Shown: piece by piece, positions 37,489 to 45,153 of the stretch
Position numbering within the stretch: the first letter of the stretch is position 1
How the letters are laid out: every line of letters begins with the position of its first letter
Origin: Betaproteobacteria bacterium HGW-Betaproteobacteria-7
Lineage (GTDB): Bacteria > Pseudomonadota > Gammaproteobacteria > Burkholderiales > Rhodocyclaceae
Length of the DNA stretch: 64,000 nt
Assembly (NCBI GenBank): GCA_002840765.1
Contig: PHCE01000014.1
Span: forward strand, 83,433-147,432
Direction of reading: 5' to 3'
Notes under the pieces: generated by a model
Told to the model about the DNA's origin: nothing
Seen by the model: only the letters and a program-made list of their open reading frames with translations
Database searches by the model: none
Position numbers and translations under genes: made by a program

Positions 37489-38172
37489 TCAGCCAGCGCC
37501 CGCTGCATCGGCGAACTGCGGCAGCGGCGCACGCAGACCGCCGAGCAGGAAGGACATCAGACGCGGTACCAGGCGATCCAGGCGATCCGTCGAATCCTCA
37601 TCCTCGATCTGCCAGTCGGTAACCAGGCGCAACGCGTCCGTACCGGCAATGGCGTAGGACGTGGCGCCGAGCATGAAGTGAAAGCGCCAGACGATCTCGG
37701 CCTTGGGCACTTCCGGCAATGCACGGAACAGCGCCTCCTTGTAGCGATCCATGACCGCCTTGTATTCATGGGCGAGGAAGGCGCGGATGAACTCGGAGGG
37801 TTCGGTCAGCGTGCGCCCGAGCAGGCGCAGGAAGGTCATGCCGCCCCGGGTTTCGTCGTCCGCCATGCGCAAAAGGGTGCCGAAGAAGGCATCGACAATG
37901 GCGGACGGCTTGACCGCCTGATCACCCGCCTCCGCCTCGAGGGCATCGAGAACGCGCATGCGCTCGTCGTTGAGCCAGTCGAGCCGGCGGCGGAACACCT
38001 CCTGCATCAGCGACTCCTTGGAGCCGAAGTGATAATTCACCGCCGCCAGATTGACACCGGCCTCGCCGGTAATGTGGCGCATCGAAGTGCCGTCATAGCC
38101 GTGCGCCATGAATAGGCGCTCGGCAGCATCGAGAATGCGCTCGCGGGTATCAACAGATCTAACTTCAGCCAT
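37489..38172 (-). CDS. TetR-family repressor of the fatty-acid locus
   Basis: A 227-residue regulator. The TetR helix-turn-helix covers about residues 8-55 (RERILDAAERLFMAHGYDGTSMRHIT, then VNLAAVNYHFGSKESL). The C-terminal ligand domain (AIVDAFFGTLLRMADDETRGG, RALPEVPKAEIVWRFHFMLGA) is of the kind found in PsrA/FadP-like regulators that respond to fatty acids or acyl-CoA. It is the first gene before fadE-fadI-fadJ, and its own promoter overlaps a palindrome found in variant form at two other fad promoters. Ligand and target assignment are inference. Confidence 0.85.
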   Translation of the reverse strand: MAEVRSVDTRERILDAAERLFMAHGYDGTSMRHITGEAGVNLAAVNYHFGSKESLMQEVFRRRLDWLNDERMRVLDALEAEAGDQAVKPSAIVDAFFGTLLRMADDETRGGMTFLRLLGRTLTEPSEFIRAFLAHEYKAVMDRYKEALFRALPEVPKAEIVWRFHFMLGATSYAIAGTDALRLVTDWQIEDEDSTDRLDRLVPRLMSFLLGGLRAPLPQFADAAGAG

Positions 38173-38185
38173 GGGGCTCCCAAAT

Positions 38186-38207
38186 GATTCATACGTTCGT
38201 TTGAATC
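38186..38207. promoter_or_regulatory. Putative autoregulatory operator of the tetR-fad unit
   Basis: A near-perfect 22-bp palindrome with GATTCA and TGAATC arms and the core AAACGAACGTAT on the minus strand. It matches AAAC-N4-GTTT with one change, abuts the -10 box and ends 14 bp before the tetR start codon. Confidence 0.65.
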
Positions 38208-38233
38208 ATAGGAAAAAGGCCGGAACAAGGCAA
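38205..38233 (-). promoter_or_regulatory. Sigma-70-type promoter of tetR-fadE-fadI-fadJ
   Basis: On the minus strand TTGCCT (38233-38228) and TATGAT (38210-38205) are spaced by 17 bp. The -10 overlaps the palindromic operator by three bases. Confidence 0.6.
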
Positions 38234-38241
38234 GCATTTTC

Positions 38242-38799
38242 TCAGGCGCCAGCAGAAACTTTCTTTGCCATCGGCAAGGGACGCGGCTGACGTTGCTCGT
38301 ATTGCCGAAAACGGCAAACCACCTCCCGCCCACTCTTGCGTTCGCGATAGCGCTTGGCCACGTCACTGACCAGATCCCACGAAGCCAGCGGTATTTCCGC
38401 GGGAAACAGCGTATCGCCAGCAAAGGGCATCTCAATACGGGTGAGGTAGAAACGCCGGCAATAGGGCCAGGCGGCGGCATAGATCGAGGCGCCGCCAATG
38501 ACGAATACCGGTTTGCCGGTGGCCAGCGCTGCCCGCAAGCCCTGCTCGACCGATTCGACCCGCCGGCAACCGGGGCGCAGTCGCAAGTCGGACCGGCGAC
38601 TGACAATAAAGGAATCCTCCGGCACCACGTCCATCGACTCGTAGGTCAATCGCCCGATGACCAGCGCCGCACCGGCGACGGTCGCTTCAAAATAAGCCAG
38701 CTCCTCCGGGATGTCCCAAGGCAGCCAGCCGTCCAGCCCGAGCATGCCGTTGCTGCCTACGGCGCCGATGGCGGAGATCAGTGGCTCAGCGTCTGCCAT
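38242..38799 (-). CDS. folA: Dihydrofolate reductase
   Basis: A 185-residue DHFR, reducing dihydrofolate to tetrahydrofolate with NADPH. Seen are SAIGAVGSNGMLGLDGWLPWDIPEELAYF (positions 9-37; key residues GWLPWDIP with the Asp acid), VIGRLTYESMD, SRRSDLRLRPG and PVFVIGGASIYAAAW. It is slightly longer than the usual 160-170 residues because of a basic C-terminal tail. Its start overlaps the 3' end of the FolB-like gene by 22 bp, suggesting a small folate operon. Confidence 0.93.
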   Translation of the reverse strand: MADAEPLISAIGAVGSNGMLGLDGWLPWDIPEELAYFEATVAGAALVIGRLTYESMDVVPEDSFIVSRRSDLRLRPGCRRVESVEQGLRAALATGKPVFVIGGASIYAAAWPYCRRFYLTRIEMPFAGDTLFPAEIPLASWDLVSDVAKRYRERKSGREVVCRFRQYEQRQPRPLPMAKKVSAGA

Positions 38800-39161
38800 T
38801 GCTGACGCGTCAGCTTCAGGGAAATGGCCGGCGTTCCCTGACCATTGTAGACATGCGGCTTATGCATCGAGACAAAGGCCTCGGAGACGATGGCAATCGA
38901 GAAGATCGCATCCATCACCTCAAGAATGCTCGACTCCAGGCAGATACAGTGTTCGTTCTGTTCCAACTTGCGGATGGCCAGGAAGATCACTTCATAATCC
39001 ACCACTTGGCGAATGTCGTGTGGGTCAGCAATGGCGGACACCGGCGCCCAGGCATCGGCATGAACGATCACGGCCTGCGGCCCGTGTTGCTCCAGCGGAT
39101 TGCAGCCGGTACGCAACTGGATGGTGGCATCAACTGAAGCACACCAATGGTCGGCTAGCAC
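38778..39161 (-). CDS. FolB-like dihydroneopterin aldolase family protein
   Basis: A 127-residue protein with the T-fold-like pattern of dihydroneopterin aldolases: VDYEVIFLAIRKLEQNEH, a hydrophobic LESSILEVMDAIFS helix and the closing strand VSMHKPHVYNGQGTPAISLKL. Similarity is distant and the usual catalytic Glu/Lys/Tyr set cannot be mapped with certainty. The position directly upstream of, and overlapping, folA supports a folate role. The start is GTG 39161, chosen because AAGGAG lies exactly 6 bp upstream. Confidence 0.6.
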   Translation of the reverse strand: MLADHWCASVDATIQLRTGCNPLEQHGPQAVIVHADAWAPVSAIADPHDIRQVVDYEVIFLAIRKLEQNEHCICLESSILEVMDAIFSIAIVSEAFVSMHKPHVYNGQGTPAISLKLTRQQWQTLSH

Positions 39162-39262
39162 AGAGAACTCCTTTGCTTGTTGGCTATGGCGCAACGATAC
39201 CAGACGAACAGCCACGAAAAAGGGCGCCGCAGCGCCCTCCATGCCTGATCACACCAAATCGC

Positions 39263-39670
39263 TCAGGCAGTCACATTCACCAGGGTACCCGTCGTCTGTC
39301 CGAAGGCATTGGTAACCGGCTGTGGTGCAGCCACTTCAACTTGAACCGCAGGGGCCTGTGTTGCCACCGCTTCAACAACCTGACCAACCTGCTGGTTGAG
39401 CTGCACCAGCATGTCATCTTGGGATTTCATCGCCACCAGACCGCGCCGCGCATTTTCCGCCGTGCCTTGCGCCTGACTCGACTGGACCTTAAGGGAGCTG
39501 GCATTCTCCTGCGCCCGGTCAGCCGCCACCTGCGCCTGGCGTGCTCTGGCCTGCAGGGAACGCGCCTGCTGCTCGGCCTGATCGGCATTCCGCTGCGCCT
39601 GTTGCTGCTGAATCTGCCCCCAGATTCCGCTACCGGGCGACTGCAATCCGGAACTTGCGGAAACTGCCAT
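39263..39670 (-). CDS. Hypothetical coiled-coil protein with TGTLVNV C-terminal motif
   Basis: A 135-residue protein rich in Gln, Ala and Arg; residues about 18-75 form a long charged coiled-coil (QQQQAQRNADQAEQQARSLQ...). It ends in PVTNAFGQTTGTLVNVTA, which is nearly the same ending as that of the neighbouring upstream protein (PVTNTQGQRTGTLINVIA). GGAGG lies 6 bp before the ATG. No signal peptide or membrane segment. Its function is unknown. Confidence 0.65.
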   Translation of the reverse strand: MAVSASSGLQSPGSGIWGQIQQQQAQRNADQAEQQARSLQARARQAQVAADRAQENASSLKVQSSQAQGTAENARRGLVAMKSQDDMLVQLNQQVGQVVEAVATQAPAVQVEVAAPQPVTNAFGQTTGTLVNVTA

Positions 39671-39706
39671 GATCCGCCTCCAGCGATTCCGTTACCGTCC
39701 GCCCGT

Positions 39707-39943
39707 TCAGGCGATGACGTTGATCAACGTGCCGGTGCGCTGCCCTTGCGTATTGGTCACTGGCTTCGGCGCCTCTTCCGCACGTTCGACACGCTGCTCG
39801 GGACGCGGCTGCTCCTGCTGCGCGGTCTGCTGGGCCTGGCGAGCTTGCTGTGATTGTTGCGCCTGTTGCGATTGCTGCGTCTGACTGGCGTTGGCCGGCG
39901 AAGTAAAGGCGTTGGCCGCTGAACTAACTGATTGGATATCCAT
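39707..39943 (-). CDS. Small Gln-rich protein sharing the TGTLINV C-terminal motif
   Basis: A 78-residue low-complexity protein starting MDIQSVSSAANAFTSPANAS, with a Gln/Ala-rich middle (QQSQQAQQSQQARQAQQ) and an acidic-basic stretch before the ending PVTNTQGQRTGTLINVIA. The ending is shared with the product of the next gene downstream. GGAG is about 7 bp before the ATG at 39943. Both may be paralogues of unknown role. Confidence 0.6.
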   Translation of the reverse strand: MDIQSVSSAANAFTSPANASQTQQSQQAQQSQQARQAQQTAQQEQPRPEQRVERAEEAPKPVTNTQGQRTGTLINVIA

Positions 39944-40090
39944 GATCGACTCCTGATAAATCAACATCCCGCTTTGACTCTACACCATTCGGCGAAATAT
40001 TCCAGCAGGACGAAACCGCTCCACCAGCCGGCAGGCATGCAATATGCATCACAAGAGCATCCGACCATCACCAAACCCGAGGTGCCCATC

Positions 40091-40219
40091 ATGCTTTCCG
40101 AAGAAATGCTGGCCTGGCTCGGCACTGGCGCCGTCTTTCCCTATGCCGCAGAAGCGCTGTGGAGCTGGGCAAGGACAAAGCGCAAGCACCGGAACGGTGC
40201 CCGCACGCACTGCCGCTAG
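40091..40219 (+). CDS. Possible 42-residue small protein
   Basis: MLSEEMLAWLGTGAVFPYAA begins a short product with one amphipathic or membrane-proximal helix and a very basic tail (RTKRKHRNGARTH). A GAGGTG sequence lies about 7 bp before the ATG. There is no homologue I recognise; it could be non-coding. Confidence 0.35.
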   Translation: MLSEEMLAWLGTGAVFPYAAEALWSWARTKRKHRNGARTHCR

Positions 40220-40227
40220 GCATCCAC

Positions 40228-40431
40228 TCAGATGCCGAGCACTGTCGCATTTGCCACACCGCCGCCTAAACAGGCGTAGCGTGAAGGCAATGCACCAGGA
40301 AACCTCCAGCCGAACAACAACTCCTCTGCATCGGCCAGCGGCGCCCCGGAAGCCAGAACATGCTCGGACAGACTGGCAAAAGGCGCCAGACGCATCCAGA
40401 ACAGCGCTTCTTCATTGAGTCGGACAGACAT
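40228..40431 (-). CDS. Hypothetical 67-residue protein
   Basis: MSVRLNEEALFWMRLAPFAS starts this small protein; the end is ACLGGGVANATVLGI. GGGGAGG sits 6 bp before the ATG at 40431, which supports real translation. No domain recognised. It converges on the possible 42-residue gene. Confidence 0.5.
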   Translation of the reverse strand: MSVRLNEEALFWMRLAPFASLSEHVLASGAPLADAEELLFGWRFPGALPSRYACLGGGVANATVLGI

Positions 40432-40521
40432 CGCGGACCTCCCCGTTCAAGCCTGCGGAAAACAGCCGCACATCAGGGAGAACGCAATAATCGCCCCAGC
40501 CGGACACCACAGGGAGGCGCA

Positions 40522-40647
40522 ATGAACAACTCGCAGCAAGACAATGGAACCTACCGCCCCGTCGGCGTTACCGACGGTTACGCAGCCATACAGTCTGTCA
40601 TTTCATTGTGCGCAACAATGCCCACTTCCGACGGGAGACTTCAATGA
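40522..40647 (+). CDS. Hypothetical 41-residue protein, coupled to the next ORF
   Basis: A short product MNNSQQDNGTYRPVGVTDGY... with AGGGAGG 4-5 bp before the ATG. Its stop codon overlaps the start of the next ORF (ATGA at 40644-40647), the usual arrangement of a translationally coupled pair. No family recognised. Confidence 0.45.
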   Translation: MNNSQQDNGTYRPVGVTDGYAAIQSVISLCATMPTSDGRLQ

Positions 40648-40859
40648 ATTCGCAGAATCAGACCAACATTGCCTGCAATCACTGGGTGGCCCAAGTACGT
40701 TCACGCTCAGGCAGTAACGTGCTGATCCACATCCACCGCGGAGCGCCGATCGTAGCCAAGGATGCCATGTCGATCGCACGGCGGACGGCGAACTTCGGGA
40801 AGGTTGCCGGCTTGTCGCCGGTCGGCCCTTGCTCCACCTCCACGGACGAGGACTTTTAA
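40644..40859 (+). CDS. Hypothetical 71-residue protein
   Basis: A small basic protein (MNSQNQTNIACNHWVAQVRS...) with an IHIHRGAPIVAKDAMSIARR segment and an acidic end STSTDEDF. GGAG lies 7 bp before the ATG, which overlaps the stop of the preceding 41-residue ORF. Function unknown. A weak hairpin followed by seven T residues at 41009-41028 may end the transcript. Confidence 0.5.
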   Translation: MNSQNQTNIACNHWVAQVRSRSGSNVLIHIHRGAPIVAKDAMSIARRTANFGKVAGLSPVGPCSTSTDEDF

Positions 40860-41008
40860 TGAGTCGCAGCCCAGCCCACCAACAAAAAACCCGCTTTGCC
40901 TTCCAATGAGCACGACGGGGGCATCAATGTCCCCGTATCTGCAAAGCCCTACCAAAACACCACACCGTTCCTGACCTGAAGGAGGACCTTAACCGAACAG
41001 CATTACGG

Positions 41009-41028
41009 CGGCTGAGCCGGCTTTTTTT
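41009..41028 (+). terminator. Weak hairpin plus T run after the small-ORF pair
   Basis: CGGC (41009-41012), TGA loop and GCCG (41016-41019) are followed by GC and seven T residues. The stem is only 4 bp, so efficiency is doubtful. It lies before the convergent regulator gene. Confidence 0.35.
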
Positions 41029-41054
41029 ACCTTGTGATGCGCGGGCGTCACTGC

Positions 41055-42863
41055 TCAGACCTGATAAGCGACCAGGCGGTTGATGTCCGGGATCTGGATA
41101 TGGCGGGATCGTGCCTGGATCAGGCCAGCCTCGCTGAAGTCGCGGAATATGCGCGACAGGGTTTCCGGCGTGATGTTGAGCAGCGAGGCGATCAGCTGCT
41201 TGGTAGCCGGCAGTTCGACGATCAGCCGCCCGCTGGCCTGGATGCGGGCGTGCTGGAGCAGGTAACCGATGACCCGCTCGGCGCCGGTGCGCAGCGTGTA
41301 GGATTCGACGCTGTACACTAGGTCGTGCTGGCGCGCAGCCAAGCTGACCATCAACCGGCGGGCAAATTTCTTGTCCTTGTCGAGCAGAGCCAGCAAAGCA
41401 GCGCAACTGACCTGCAGCACCTCTGCATCGTCGACCGCTTCGGCGAAATAGGGATAGGTGCTGTCCATGACGACCTCCGCCTCGCCGATGCTCTGCCCGC
41501 AGCCTAAGATGCCGAGCACCTTCCTGACGCCCTGCGGCGAGGAAATGGCGAGCAGGATGTAGCCGTCGGCGACCAGAAAGACACCGGCCGAGGGGTCGCC
41601 CTTGGCGAAGAGGATCTTGCCCTTCTGCAGGCGCCGGGCTCGCGTGGCGGCAACCAATTGGGCCCGGTCCTTAGCGGCGACTTCCTTGAACAGCGTGTGT
41701 TCGGCCAGGAAGGCGGCAATCGCCGCCGGCCCCATCGGCTTGGCACTGGCAGCGGGCAATTTCCCGGCGACGCCGTCGCGTCGCTGGCCGGTTTGCTGGC
41801 TGATGCCCGAAAGAAAGCTACTGCGGATCTCGGCGAGGCGCCGGGCCTGCTGCTGGATGTCGACCTGGGCAAGTTCGGCGGCCCGGTTGGTCGAAACATC
41901 TTGAATGATCGACATGGCGACCGGTTCGCCATGAATAACGAACTGCGCCATGCTCATTTGCGTCGTTAGCTGCTGGCCGGCCTTGGTGACGAGGGTCATT
42001 TCGCACTCGAACTTGCCGGTAACCAGCAGTTCGCTGATCAGCAGGGGGAAACGGGCCACCTCGTCGGGCGCCACCAAGTCGAGGAGCGAACGGCTGAGCA
42101 TTTCCGCCGGGTCGTAGCCCAGCAGACTGCAGGCCGCAGGATTCGCATCGACGACGCGGCCAGGGGTCAGGTTGGCATCCAGGCGGGTGATGATGACGGG
42201 CAGCGTCCCGTTATGGAACAGCGCGCGGAAGCGCTCTTCGCTGGCCGCCAGTTCTGCGGTCTGCTCGGCGACCAGCTCGGTCATCTGGTTGCTGCGGTTT
42301 CGCTGGGCCTGTTCCGTCGCCTGCAGGTGCTGGTTGCGTTCGGCCATGAAGGCGTAGAGCCGGGCCAGCGAGCTGTTGGCTGCCTCGTGCACAGGCAGTT
42401 CCGTGAGGCCGGCGACGGCCGGCTTTTCGCCCCCGGCCTCCGCCGGCTCCTTGCGCAGCAGGCGCGCCAGCCGTTGATCCTCGCCCAGCATGTGATAGAT
42501 CAGCCAGTTACTGAGAAAATCCATCAACTGGTGACCGGTTAAGACGCCCGCCGACAGTTCATCGACCATACCACTGACCTGGAGCAAGAAGTTGGCGTGC
42601 GATTGCCGGTGATGGACGACGTGTTCCTCATCGATGCCACTCAAGGCCATCAGCGCTTCTTCGGTGCTGAAATGGGTGGCCGCATAATCAGTCAGAAAGC
42701 CCAGCAGCGTGCGCATCTCGTCGCCGCTCAGCCCATCGCCTGAGCTCAGCTTGGCAGCCGTCTCGTTGACCAGGTCGACCAGCCCGCGATGCTGTTGATC
42801 GACAATGTCGATACCGGTTTTGAGATAGTCGTTCCAGTCGAGAAGTTGCTTCGTTGCGTTCAT
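41055..42863 (-). CDS. Hemerythrin-PAS-cyclic-nucleotide-domain-Crp HTH fusion regulator
   Basis: A 602-residue cytoplasmic one-component regulator with four modules. Residues 1-135 are a bacteriohemerythrin with the full diiron ligand set: His25, His64, Glu68, His85, His89, His124 and Asp129. Residues about 206-326 are a PAS domain (RALFHNGTLPVIITRLDA, DVSTNRAAELAQ). Residues about 384-500 are a Crp-type beta-barrel (FLAEHTLFKEVAAKDRAQLV, FAKGDPSAGVFLVADG). Residues about 525-595 form the Crp helix-turn-helix (LPATKQLIASLLNITPETLS then RIFRDFSEAGLIQ). Hemerythrins bind O2 and can react with NO, so the protein may couple O2/NO or redox state directly to transcription. No FNR-type cysteine cluster is present. 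No adjacent target operon is obvious; a palindrome lies just before its start codon. Confidence 0.88.
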   Translation of the reverse strand: MNATKQLLDWNDYLKTGIDIVDQQHRGLVDLVNETAAKLSSGDGLSGDEMRTLLGFLTDYAATHFSTEEALMALSGIDEEHVVHHRQSHANFLLQVSGMVDELSAGVLTGHQLMDFLSNWLIYHMLGEDQRLARLLRKEPAEAGGEKPAVAGLTELPVHEAANSSLARLYAFMAERNQHLQATEQAQRNRSNQMTELVAEQTAELAASEERFRALFHNGTLPVIITRLDANLTPGRVVDANPAACSLLGYDPAEMLSRSLLDLVAPDEVARFPLLISELLVTGKFECEMTLVTKAGQQLTTQMSMAQFVIHGEPVAMSIIQDVSTNRAAELAQVDIQQQARRLAEIRSSFLSGISQQTGQRRDGVAGKLPAASAKPMGPAAIAAFLAEHTLFKEVAAKDRAQLVAATRARRLQKGKILFAKGDPSAGVFLVADGYILLAISSPQGVRKVLGILGCGQSIGEAEVVMDSTYPYFAEAVDDAEVLQVSCAALLALLDKDKKFARRLMVSLAARQHDLVYSVESYTLRTGAERVIGYLLQHARIQASGRLIVELPATKQLIASLLNITPETLSRIFRDFSEAGLIQARSRHIQIPDINRLVAYQV

Positions 42864-43246
42864 GTGATCAAGGCAGCCTTGAGCGATTGTTCAGTGAGGG
42901 CGGGCGGTCCGGCGAGTCCGCACATGATACTCGCCGAGAATTCAAGTATGGGAAGGGGTTTTCTCGAGCCTCATCTCTATAACTCTGCTGCTGTCTCCCC
43001 CTTGGGGTGGTCGATAGCCAAGGCCCCCGGAAGGGGCCTGGAGGCCCGCGGCTACGCGCGTTAGACCAGCAAGCAGGAGGCTCCTGGAGGGGCTTCCAGG
43101 GCAGTCAAGGCTTGTGGCCGAAGGTTGGCGTGGTAGCTTGGATTTAGGCAGTGGGGGTAGTCTTGTCACCCTGCTGTCACCCGAGAGTTACCCTGAAACC
43201 ATTGCAGGGCGACTGACGAGGGAAGCTAAGCACTTAGGCCAAAAAG
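42864..43246. other. Gene-free, hairpin-rich spacer
   Basis: No convincing gene was found here. It contains the TCAAGG-CAG-CCTTGA palindrome at 42868-42882 next to the regulator start, a 7-bp stem AGGCCCC/GGGGCCT at 43021-43039 and other GC-rich hairpins. One minus-strand reading frame (42942-43169) is low-complexity and has no ribosome-binding site. The stretch may be a decayed element near the tRNA-Val gene. Confidence 0.5.
42868..42882. promoter_or_regulatory. Palindrome before the hemerythrin regulator start
   Basis: TCAAGGCAGCCTTGA is a 6+6 palindrome with a 3-bp centre, ending 5 bp upstream of the start codon. It could be an autoregulatory operator or a hairpin masking initiation; it is not a canonical TTGAT-N4-ATCAA site. 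Confidence 0.3.
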
Positions 43247-43271
43247 CAAAAAGGCCTGATTTCTCAGACCT
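43247..43271 (-). terminator. Terminator of tRNA-Val
   Basis: On the minus strand AGGTCTGA (43271-43264) pairs with TCAGGCCT (43259-43252, one G-T pair) around GAAA, followed by a T tract. It lies 17 bp after the tRNA 3' end. Confidence 0.75.
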
Positions 43272-43287
43272 TTGCATTTCTCGAAAA

Positions 43288-43362
43288 TGGTGGGCGGTAC
43301 TGGGATCGAACCAGTGACCCCTGCCGTGTGAAGGCAGTGCTCTACCGCTGAGCTAACCGCCC
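43288..43362 (-). tRNA. tRNA-Val (anticodon CAC)
   Basis: A 75-nt cloverleaf with acceptor GGGCGGT/ACCGCCC, D arm TAGCTCAGCGGTAGAGC, anticodon arm CTGCC-TTCACAC-GGCAG with anticodon CAC, T arm with GGTTCGATCC and an encoded CCA. It has its own promoter and terminator and is divergent from gltX. Confidence 0.95.
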
Positions 43363-43377
43363 ATTCGAGAGGCGCGC

Positions 43378-43406
43378 ATTTAAACACAAGACGGACAGCC
43401 GGTCAA
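43378..43406 (-). promoter_or_regulatory. Promoter of tRNA-Val
   Basis: On the minus strand TTGACC (43406-43401), 17-bp spacer, TTAAAT (43383-43378), placing the start about 7-10 bp before the mature tRNA 5' end. Confidence 0.6.
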
Positions 43407-43458
43407 ACCGCCGTCGGCTAGAATAGCGGACTTTGTTTCCGCCTGGATTCCGCAGCCA

Positions 43459-44853
43459 ATGAAGCCCGTTCGCACCCGTTTCGCCCCCAGCCCCACCGGT
43501 TTTCTGCATATCGGCGGCGCCCGTACCGCCCTCTTCTCGTGGGCCTATGCCCGCCGCCACGGGGGCCAGTTTATCCTGCGCATCGAGGACACCGATGTCG
43601 CCCGCTCGACCCCGGAAGCCGTGCAGGCGATCATCGATGGCATGAACTGGCTGGAACTGACGCATGACGAAGGCCCGTTCTACCAGATGCAGCGCATGGA
43701 TCGCTACAAGGAAGTGATCCAGCAAATGCTGGCCAACGGTAGCGCCTACCATTGCTACACGACACGCGAGGAACTCGACGCCTTGCGTGCCGAGCAGGAA
43801 GCGAACAAGGAAAAGCCACGCTACGACGGCCGCTGGCGCCCGGAAGCCGGCAAGACGCTGCCGGTGCCGCCGGCCGACGTGCCGCCGGTGGTCCGCTTCA
43901 AAAACCCGAAGGACGGTATCGTCGCCTGGGACGACCAGGTCAAGGGCCGGATCGAGATCGCCAATGCCGAACTCGATGACCTGATCATCGCCCGCGCTGA
44001 CGGCACGCCGACCTACAATTTCTGCGTTTGCGTTGATGACTGGGACATGGGCATCACCCACGTCATCCGCGGCGACGACCACGTCAACAACACGCCGCGC
44101 CAGATCAACATTCTCGCCGCCCTCGGGGCCGAAGTGCCGCTCTACGCCCACCTGTCGATGATTCTCGGTGACGATGGCGCCAAGCTGTCGAAGCGTCATG
44201 GCGCCGTTTCGGTAATGCAGTATGACGAAGACGGCTTCCTGCCGGAAGCAGTTATCAACTACCTCGGCCGCCTCGGCTGGTCGCATGGCGACGAAGAAGT
44301 GTTCTCCCGCCAACAGTTCGTCGAGTGGTTCGATCTCGATCACATCACTGCCTCGGCCGCCCAGTTCAACACTGAAAAGCTACTGTGGCTGAACCAGCAC
44401 TATATGAAGCAGCTGCCGTCGGTTGAACTGACCGCCTTGATCGAAACCCGGCTCGCTGCCCGCGGGGTCGACACGGCGAATGGCCCTGACCTGACCAAGG
44501 CCGTCGCGCTTTACGTCGACCGCTGCAACACCCTCAACGTGCTGGCCGATGCAGTTGAGGTCTTCTATACCAACGTCGCGGTCAGCCGGGAGCTGCTCGC
44601 CCAGCACCTGTCGGCCGAAGCAGTGCCGGCCCTGGCCGATTTCGTTGCCGGCCTCGCCAATGTGGCCTGGGAAGCACCGGCGATCAGCACTCTGATCAAG
44701 GAAAGCATCGGCAAGCATGGCCTGAAGATGCCCAAGCTGGCCATGCCGCTGCGCGTCATCCTGACCGGCCAGGCGCAGGCCCCTTCAGTCGATGCGCTGG
44801 TCGAGATGATCGGCCGCGAGCGCGTTGTCATGGCGCTCAAAAAACATCTCTGA
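43459..44853 (+). CDS. gltX: Glutamyl-tRNA synthetase
   Basis: A 464-residue class I aminoacyl-tRNA synthetase that charges tRNA-Glu. The HIGH-type motif is HIGG at residue 17 in [19 protein letters not shown] and the KMSKS-type loop is KLSKR at residues 242-246. The C-terminal helical anticodon-binding region is complete ([23 protein letters not shown]). Length is normal for GltX. The tRNA-Glu genes lie just downstream. Confidence 0.97.
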   Translation: MKPVRTRFAPSPTGFLHIGGARTALFSWAYARRHGGQFILRIEDTDVARSTPEAVQAIIDGMNWLELTHDEGPFYQMQRMDRYKEVIQQMLANGSAYHCYTTREELDALRAEQEANKEKPRYDGRWRPEAGKTLPVPPADVPPVVRFKNPKDGIVAWDDQVKGRIEIANAELDDLIIARADGTPTYNFCVCVDDWDMGITHVIRGDDHVNNTPRQINILAALGAEVPLYAHLSMILGDDGAKLSKRHGAVSVMQYDEDGFLPEAVINYLGRLGWSHGDEEVFSRQQFVEWFDLDHITASAAQFNTEKLLWLNQHYMKQLPSVELTALIETRLAARGVDTANGPDLTKAVALYVDRCNTLNVLADAVEVFYTNVAVSRELLAQHLSAEAVPALADFVAGLANVAWEAPAISTLIKESIGKHGLKMPKLAMPLRVILTGQAQAPSVDALVEMIGRERVVMALKKHL

Positions 44854-44869
44854 AAATCGCCAAAAGCCC

Positions 44870-44898
44870 TTTACAGCGGGAAAGTCGATCCCTATAAT
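44870..44898 (+). promoter_or_regulatory. Consensus sigma-70 promoter of the first tRNA unit
   Basis: TTTACA (44870-44875) and TATAAT (44893-44898) are spaced by exactly 17 bp, 18 bp before the first tRNA-Ala position. Confidence 0.85.
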
Positions 44899-44916
44899 GC
44901 GGCCTTCTTTCGCGGC

Positions 44917-44987
<71 letters not shown>

Positions 44988-45040
44988 GACACCGCCCTTT
45001 CACGGCGGTAACCGGGGTTCGAATCCCCGTGGGGACGCCA
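44988..45040 (+). pseudogene. 5'-truncated tRNA-Glu (TTC)
   Basis: Only the anticodon arm onward is present (CACCGCCCTTTCACGGCGG through the T arm and GGGGACGCCA). The 5' acceptor strand and D arm found in the intact copy at 45358-45433 are missing, so no cloverleaf can form. Confidence 0.85.
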
Positions 45041-45067
45041 AGGTTTTGGCAGTAAAGTTGTAAAACT

Positions 45068-45144
45068 GGAGTGGTAGTTCAGTTGGTTAGAATACCGGCC
45101 TGTCACGCCGGGGGTCGCGGGTTCGAGTCCCGTCCACTCCGCCA
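45068..45144 (+). tRNA. tRNA-Asp (anticodon GTC), copy 1
   Basis: A 77-nt complete tRNA: acceptor GGAGTGG/CCACTCC, anticodon arm CCGGC-CTGTCAC-GCCGG with anticodon GTC, T arm GGTTCGAGTCC, encoded GCCA end. Identical to copy 2. Confidence 0.95.
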
Positions 45145-45153
45145 ACGTTTTTG

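Noticed and set aside
39700..39945. Gln-rich repeats that look like a tandem DNA repeat
   Set aside because: The CAG/CAA-like codon run is part of a coding region with a good start signal; no separate repeat array.
40906..40974. 22-codon ORF after the small-ORF pair
   Set aside because: Too short and without a ribosome-binding site.
42942..43169. 75-codon minus-strand frame near tRNA-Val
   Set aside because: Pro/Gly/Arg-rich translation of hairpin-rich DNA; no start signal.
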